The notes under the pieces were generated by a model. It saw only the letters and a list, made by a program, of their open reading frames with translations. It did no database searches and was not told the DNA's origin. This document shows, piece after piece, positions 41,032 to 45,222 of a stretch of DNA of 45,222 bases (position 1 is the first letter of the stretch; each line of letters begins with the position of its first letter). The DNA is from Victivallis vadensis (GTDB lineage Bacteria > Verrucomicrobiota > Lentisphaeria > Victivallales > GWF2-50-93), in contig CAMCYE010000014.1 of the NCBI GenBank assembly GCA_945883805.1, forward strand, positions 1 through 45,222, given 5' to 3'. The position numbers and the translations under genes are program-made.

Positions 41032-42375
41032 TTACGAACTTCCGATTATCTGCTCCTCTTTAAAATACTCCCTCAGAACTTGTCCTGCCAGATAAAGAGA
41101 ACCGGTTATGAGAAATCTTTTTTTATGCCGCCTGGAAAGAGCCTCTTTTACGGAACCTGATTTATATATGGGCTTCCGTGAAACTTTCAAACATACTTTT
41201 TCAAGATCCTCCGGGCTCACGCTTTTCCTGGAACCTTTTATCGGGACAAAAATAAATTCCTCGGCGCACCTGTCTAGAAGGCTGAGAACCGATTCATAGT
41301 CCTTGTCGGCAAGGCATCCGAAAATAACGGAATACTTTTCATCTGGAAAATATTCATCCGCCGACAACAGAAGATTCTCAACGGCCTGCGGGTTATGTGC
41401 GCCGTCAAGGATGCTTCCGTCTTTTAAAACTTGGAAACGTGCAGGCCATTTCACCGTTGAAAAACCGGTTGCCGCCCTATTTAAATCAAAATTGAATTCT
41501 CCGGAAAGACTCTCCAGTATTTTAATGACAAGGGATGCGTTTTTCATCTGAATATTCCCGTGGAGGGACATTTCAACTTCCATGGTTCCAAATCTTACCC
41601 TCTGATTCGCAGGCATACCATTTTCAAGAGACTGTTTCCCAAGCGTGGCATATTTGCAGTCCGGAAAATACAGGAGGGAATTGCATTCCTCCGATCTTTC
41701 CCGGATTACGGCTTCAGCTTCAGGGGAAACCTTTGCACAGAAAACCGGTATCCCGTCTTTGATTATCCCAGATTTCTCGAAAGCTATTTCCTTTTCCGTC
41801 CCACCAAGATGAGTGGCGTGGTCTATTCCGATTCCAGTAATGACTGAAGCGACCGGCGTGACGATATTTGTGGCGTCAAACCTACCGCCCATACCGGTCT
41901 CCCAGACCACAAAATCGACTCCTGATTCTGCAAAATACATGGCCGCCATCACGGTTGTAGTTTCAAAAAATGTCGGACATCTTCCCGCCTCCTTCATTTC
42001 TTCGATATGCGGTCTTATCTTTAAAATCAGTTCGCTGAGTTTTTCCTCGGAAATAGCCGTCCCGTTTATCCTGAAACGTTCACGCACCGATATCAGATGA
42101 GGGGAACTGTAGAAACCGACTTTGAATCCTGCCGCCGAAAGACAACTTGAAAGCATTGCGCATGTCGAGCCTTTGCCGTTTGTGCCTGCAACATGTATGA
42201 AGCGGAGATTTTCATGCGGATTTCCGGTTCTGCGGAAAAGTTCGGAAACCTGTTCAAGTCCGAGTTTTATTCCGAAAATCTCAAGGTCGGCAAGGTATTG
42301 TGCAGCATGTAAATAGTCTGGCATTTTTCCCAGTTCGTTTTGCCATTGTCCAAAGGATGAATGGAACCGCTTCAT
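41032..42375 (-). CDS. folC: Bifunctional folylpolyglutamate synthase/dihydrofolate synthase
   Basis: 447 residues. HVAGTNGKGSTCAML is the ATP P-loop, followed by YSSPHL, RINGTAIS, FFETTTVMA, WETGMGGRFDATN, GIDHATHLGGTEKEIAFEKSGIIK, and the C-terminal ILDGAHNPQAVENL, all canonical Mur-ligase-type FolC motifs. It adds glutamate to folates (and to dihydropteroate). Its ATG overlaps the upstream lipoprotein stop (ATGA), supporting the start at 42375, although M18 (PDYLHAAQYL) is nearer to the usual N-terminus. folC forms a two-gene unit with that lipoprotein. Confidence 0.94.
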   Translation of the reverse strand: MKRFHSSFGQWQNELGKMPDYLHAAQYLADLEIFGIKLGLEQVSELFRRTGNPHENLRFIHVAGTNGKGSTCAMLSSCLSAAGFKVGFYSSPHLISVRERFRINGTAISEEKLSELILKIRPHIEEMKEAGRCPTFFETTTVMAAMYFAESGVDFVVWETGMGGRFDATNIVTPVASVITGIGIDHATHLGGTEKEIAFEKSGIIKDGIPVFCAKVSPEAEAVIRERSEECNSLLYFPDCKYATLGKQSLENGMPANQRVRFGTMEVEMSLHGNIQMKNASLVIKILESLSGEFNFDLNRAATGFSTVKWPARFQVLKDGSILDGAHNPQAVENLLLSADEYFPDEKYSVIFGCLADKDYESVLSLLDRCAEEFIFVPIKGSRKSVSPEDLEKVCLKVSRKPIYKSGSVKEALSRRHKKRFLITGSLYLAGQVLREYFKEEQIIGSS

Positions 42376-42881
42376 TCCGAAGGAGTGGATGGAATTTCAT
42401 TTATGAGGACAAATTCTATGGAATCTTTCCAGACTTCCGCGTTGTCCTTAACAGAAACAAGCTTCAGTTCCCATAAATAGTCCTTCTTTTCAGGCGTCGC
42501 CTTAACTTCCTTGATTTCACTCAGAAGCATATATTGCTTTTTAGAATCATTTTCCTCTACAGGAACGATCATTTTCATCCTGATGAGGCTCTGCCACAGT
42601 TCGATCGGCATATTATTGACCGCTCCGGTTGATGCGGTGAACTCATTTACTATACGGGGAAGATTAACACCTGCGGACGAAATCGGATTACAGCGTGTGG
42701 CTATTGATGTGACCATGAAATCAACTGCGCTTTTCCTGTCGAATACACTCAACTTTATCTCTGGCGTGACAATCGGTCCCTCTGGCGGCTTGCCGGGCGG
42801 AACGGAATTGCAGGAAGACAGAATGAAGGCAATGACAAGTACAGAGGCTGATAAAGGAATTTTACACCAATTCGAAATCAA
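42372..42881 (-). CDS. Lipoprotein of unknown function
   Basis: 169 residues from TTG 42881. The signal peptide holds the K-IPLSASVLVIAFILSSC lipobox (LSSC), and the mature protein, SVPPGKPPEGPIVTPEIKL then DFMVTSIATRCNPIS, suggests a periplasmic, outer-membrane-associated lipoprotein resembling the PBP-activator LpoB family in its N-terminal proline-rich linker and IATR motif; this is tentative. No ATG is available before the signal peptide; the upstream DNA is repeat (42906-42967), which may have removed the original start. Overlaps folC by 4 nt. Confidence 0.6.
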   Translation of the reverse strand: MISNWCKIPLSASVLVIAFILSSCNSVPPGKPPEGPIVTPEIKLSVFDRKSAVDFMVTSIATRCNPISSAGVNLPRIVNEFTASTGAVNNMPIELWQSLIRMKMIVPVEENDSKKQYMLLSEIKEVKATPEKKDYLWELKLVSVKDNAEVWKDSIEFVLINEIPSTPSE

Positions 42882-43302
42882 AGGGCACGGCAACAGAGTG
42901 CCGTGGTTTACCCGCCTCCGGCGGCGCCAAAGGCGACCAGGGCTACAGTAAATCTTCTGTTGTAGCCGCGTCACTCCGCTGACGCGTTCTTTTTCCGCCG
43001 AATACGAATCGGTATTATTTGACATACGCATAAAAGCTTGTCCGGCCATATAGGTTTTCTTGTTTTTAAGGTGAACTTTTGCTAAATCCAACTTGAACGT
43101 CCAACATCCAAAATTCCACCTTGAACATCGAATAAAAAAAATCATCCGAAGCTGGAAGTTTCCGCCACAGCGGATTGAGTGTTCAATGTTGAAAAATTAA
43201 ACCTGGAAAACGAACTTAAATCTATGGCGTTTATTTTTATCTTCAAGATTACCTTATAAGAATATGGAAATCTTCCCATGACGGTTTATCTTATGAACCT
43301 GT
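42882..43302. repeat. Gene-free block with repeat core shared with 44833
   Basis: GTTTACCCGCC...GGCGGCGCCAAAGGCGACCAG (42906-42940) recurs at 44833-44867 with only about three changes. It sits inside a GGCTACA.../TGTAGCC palindrome (42941-42967). Further on, CTTGAACGTCCAACATCC (about 43092) pairs loosely with GTGTTCAATGTTG (about 43180). Nothing coding is seen apart from the tRNA that follows. Confidence 0.6.
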
Positions 43303-43388
43303 GCCGAAGTGGCGAAATGGCAGACGCGCCAGACTCAAAATCTGGTGTCTTCACGGACGTGTGGGTTCAAGTCCCACCTTCGGCACCA
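43303..43388 (+). tRNA. tRNA-Leu (anticodon CAA)
   Basis: The acceptor stem GCCGAAG pairs with CTTCGGC. The anticodon stem CCAGA/TCTGG encloses CTCAAAA, with CAA as the anticodon. A long variable arm of the class II type (TGTCTTCACGGACGT) and the T loop GGTTCAAGTCC are present, and CCA is encoded at 43386-43388. It reads UUG codons. Confidence 0.97.
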
Positions 43389-43399
43389 GATTTTAAATC

Positions 43400-43702
43400 T
43401 TATTTCCCCTCCGGGATGTCTCCGAATACGTCATTCTGCATTCTTTGTTTCGCCTTTAAATTTTTCTCAAAAATAGGATGAACCGCCCGTTGTTCCGCCG
43501 GATTGAGATCATCATCCAAGTCTGCTTCCATCTCTTTTGACGTGTTTATGTCTTCCCTCTGTATCTCCTCGCGGAATCCCTTGAGCTGGCTGTTGGCTTT
43601 TTCCACGCCGTCAATATTGTCCGACGCACAACCGCAGAAGCAAATGGCGATTAAAGCCAAAACAGAATACATGGACAGTTTTATTGATACGGTGATTTTC
43701 AT
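43400..43702 (-). CDS. Small lipoprotein
   Basis: 100 residues. The signal peptide LALIAICFCGC ends in a lipobox (ICFCGC-A), giving an N-terminal lipidated cysteine. The mature part is acidic and helical (EEIQREDINTSKEMEADLDDD), then basic (FEKNLKAKQRMQ). No family recognised. GGGGAAA lies upstream. It begins 12 bp beyond the tRNA on the opposite strand, so they converge. The promoter side (43703-43777) has a half-copy of the TTGGAGTTCA repeat. Confidence 0.65.
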   Translation of the reverse strand: MKITVSIKLSMYSVLALIAICFCGCASDNIDGVEKANSQLKGFREEIQREDINTSKEMEADLDDDLNPAEQRAVHPIFEKNLKAKQRMQNDVFGDIPEGK

Positions 43703-43777
43703 AATTTTTCCCCATTGTTGGTCTTATTTTATTTGATAGGATTAAACACTCTAAAACCATGAACTCCAACTATTTTT

Positions 43778-44584
43778 TCAAAGCTTCACCACTTCATGGT
43801 TGAAGACATCTTTAATTTTGTCATAGTTTATCACTGTTACACTGCCGTTTCTCGTTATCGAACCTGCGCATACCTCCCCTCTTCCACGATCATCTGTTTT
43901 CGCATACGGTCTGTGGACATGTCCGCAGAGGGAAAGATCAAGAATTTTATTTTCCAGAAGCCTAGCCACTTCTTTTTCACCCCATAACCTGTGTCTGAGC
44001 CTCAGTATCGGATGGTCTTCTATTATGGGGTAGTGCCCGACGAGTACAAGAGGCTTGTCCTTTTTCTCCGAACAGGCCTTCACGATGAAATCACTGCTTT
44101 TCCTGGACAGATACCCGCATGAGGAAAGAAGATTTGTCGGACAGCTTTCATTGACGAGTATGAAATCGCAGTCGCCAAGACCGACCTTCACCGGAAGGTC
44201 ATCAAAGGAGAAACGATCCCTGTTGAGAAACTTCACCGCATGCTTCATCGCGTCAACGCACCTTTTATTGTAAACATAATAGTCATGGTTGCCGGGTATG
44301 TACATCAGTGGAATCTGCGAATTTCGCACAAGCGGAGCGAGTATGTCAAGCTGCTGTTTGAATTCGCCGGGCTGTCCGGTCGAGGTGATGTCGCCGCTGA
44401 GGACTGCAAGATCCGGTTTCTGTCCGATAATGTAGTCAACCGCCTTTTTCAGATAGCTCTGGTCGTGCTGGTATTTCCGCCTGTAGGTGAAGTTGAAAAC
44501 ACCCACCCAGCGTTTGTCAACATACGCCAGCCAGTCTTCCGCAGGCCCGCCTGCATGAGGATCTGAAAAATGTATTATCTTCAT
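43778..44584 (-). CDS. Metallophosphoesterase (calcineurin-like)
   Basis: 268 residues from MKIIHFSDPHAGG. The dimetal site residues are visible in order: D8-x-H10, LSGDITSTG, IPGNHDYY, GHYP and CGHVHRP. Such proteins hydrolyse phosphodiesters or phosphomonoesters (cyclic nucleotides, UDP-sugars, nucleic acids); the substrate is not evident. The start has AGGAA about 8 nt upstream; a farther in-frame ATG is in A/T-rich DNA. There is no signal peptide, so it is cytoplasmic. Confidence 0.87.
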   Translation of the reverse strand: MKIIHFSDPHAGGPAEDWLAYVDKRWVGVFNFTYRRKYQHDQSYLKKAVDYIIGQKPDLAVLSGDITSTGQPGEFKQQLDILAPLVRNSQIPLMYIPGNHDYYVYNKRCVDAMKHAVKFLNRDRFSFDDLPVKVGLGDCDFILVNESCPTNLLSSCGYLSRKSSDFIVKACSEKKDKPLVLVGHYPIIEDHPILRLRHRLWGEKEVARLLENKILDLSLCGHVHRPYAKTDDRGRGEVCAGSITRNGSVTVINYDKIKDVFNHEVVKL

Positions 44585-44946
44585 TGAATAATTTCCTGTA
44601 CGATCCAATCTTGCTCTGTCCATTCGGACGAAATCAACTTTATCACATAACCTAATGGTTAAAACCATATGATTTATCACTATACGCTTTCATCGCTAAA
44701 TTTATAGTATGGGAAATTGTATTTCAGACAGGATAACGTGATGAACAGGATAAAAATATCTTGAAAAATCTTGACAATCCTGTAATCCTGTCAAAAAGGC
44801 ATTAAATACCGGTTGGAATAACAGGCTGGAAAGTTTACCCGCCGGAGGCGGCGCCAAAGGCGACCAGAGCCTGTCTTACTTAAGAAATTCGCCAATTATG
44901 AAATCGGTTCACCTTGAATTCCTTCTCTCCTCCTCTTACTTTTAAA
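44585..44946. repeat. Gene-free block with three repeat structures
   Basis: No gene is seen. GACAGGATAAC...ACAGGATA and ATCCTGTAATCCTGTC (about 44728-44795) form an imperfect inverted repeat. AATAACAGGCT...AGCCTGTCTTAC (44817-44880) is a REP-like arm pair enclosing the GTTTACCCGCC...GCGACCAG core (44833-44867) that is also at 42906-42940. The rest is A/T-rich with no recognisable feature. Confidence 0.6.
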
Positions 44947-45222
44947 GGGAACCTCTAAAAATTCGCATTTGGCGCGTTGCGGAAAATTTTTGAAAGCTCA
45001 AAAAGAATTTTCGAACGGAGGCGTATCTGTAGATACGCCGAGAGAGGAACATTCTTTCTTGAGCCAAAAAGATCCGCAACCCAAAGGGAGACAGATTCTT
45101 ATGAATTTCAGCGTTGTCGTAAAACTGCTTACATACCACTTCGGGTATGCTCGCAATTTTTCTCCTAGCTGCCTATTCATAATCTCCTGTCTCGCGCCAT
45201 ATGCCAATTTTTAGAGGTTCCC
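44947..45222. mobile_element. 276-bp element with 29-bp terminal inverted repeats (MITE-like)
   Basis: The left end GGGAACCTCTAAAAATTCGC (44947-44975) and the right end (45194-45222, complement starting GGGAACCTCTAAAAATTGGC) match in 27 of 29 positions. Inside, GTTGCGGA/TCCGCAAC, GCTCAAAAAGAAT/ATTCTTTCTTGAGC and a central GGCGTATCTGTAGATACGCC form nested hairpins. No transposase. The right TIR ends on the last base of the window. The two TIRs without interior recur at 17597-17644. Confidence 0.8.

Noticed and set aside
1..45222. Prophage or integrative element
   Set aside because: No integrase, phage structural or conjugation gene; the single tRNA has no attachment-site duplicate that I can see.

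Overview
The window looks like a chromosomal segment of an uncultured or environmental bacterium of the PVC group, most likely Lentisphaerota. This is inferred from gene content rather than from a marker search. Supporting points are: the ribosomal block runs rpmJ-rpsM-rpsK-rpoA-rplQ with no rpsD between rpsK and rpoA, as in Chlamydia; a uroporphyrinogen-decarboxylase-family protein is divergent from an AraC regulator, a pairing common in Lentisphaerota; there is a type III glutamine synthetase and a zinc-ribbon/EIIA hybrid. Most genes are housekeeping genes in short operons on both strands.

Layout. 1-8500 is a surface-polysaccharide region (GDP-fucose synthesis by gmd and fcl, a family 2 glycosyltransferase, a CDP-paratose-epimerase-like enzyme, and the start of a probable ABC exporter cut by the left edge). 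Three two-gene toxin-antitoxin-like cassettes are interspersed in it: nucleotidyltransferase/partner, HepT with a MarR-Rossmann-MNT fusion, and PIN/UPF0175-like. Each cassette has the same 8-nt stop/start overlap. 8600-17600 holds a TauE/SafE permease, prmA, an AmpG-like permease, xseA, a NIF3-like protein with an M50 protease, rsmD, a second glycosyltransferase and the zinc-ribbon/EIIA protein. 17700-24200 holds a six-domain S1 protein with its terminator, a divergent glnN with a candidate sigma-54 promoter, an HD-GYP response regulator and a small zinc-ribbon protein. 24364-27090 is the ribosomal/rpoA operon with a strong terminator. 27150-32300 holds fabG-like, URO-D/AraC with a perfect 16-13-16 dyad between them, fabI, a TlpA-like thioredoxin and larB. 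32280-33020 is a REP-associated transposase gene bracketed by two REP-like units. 33000-38700 holds an MFS permease, queC, a frameshifted small gene, an RNA m5U methyltransferase, and hisC-tyrA overlapping by 17 nt. 38700-44600 holds mscS, rmlB with a small exported protein, folC with a lipoprotein, tRNA-Leu(CAA), another lipoprotein and a metallophosphoesterase.

The most unusual aspect is the intergenic DNA. Nearly every larger gap carries (a) degenerate tandem heptamers or octamers, (b) imperfect palindromes of about 70-150 bp with different cores but often the same end box, near GAGG(T/C)AATTTCAAAA or its complement, (c) REP units beside a RAYT gene, or (d) a 276-bp element with 29-bp terminal inverted repeats that ends exactly at the right edge of the window. 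Several repeats begin inside or immediately after a stop codon, or end just before a start codon, so they probably influence transcript ends, promoters and translation starts. The best candidate for a new system is the MarR-Rossmann-MNT/HepT cassette in the polysaccharide region. It appears to join an exopolysaccharide-type regulator to a nucleotidyltransferase antitoxin.
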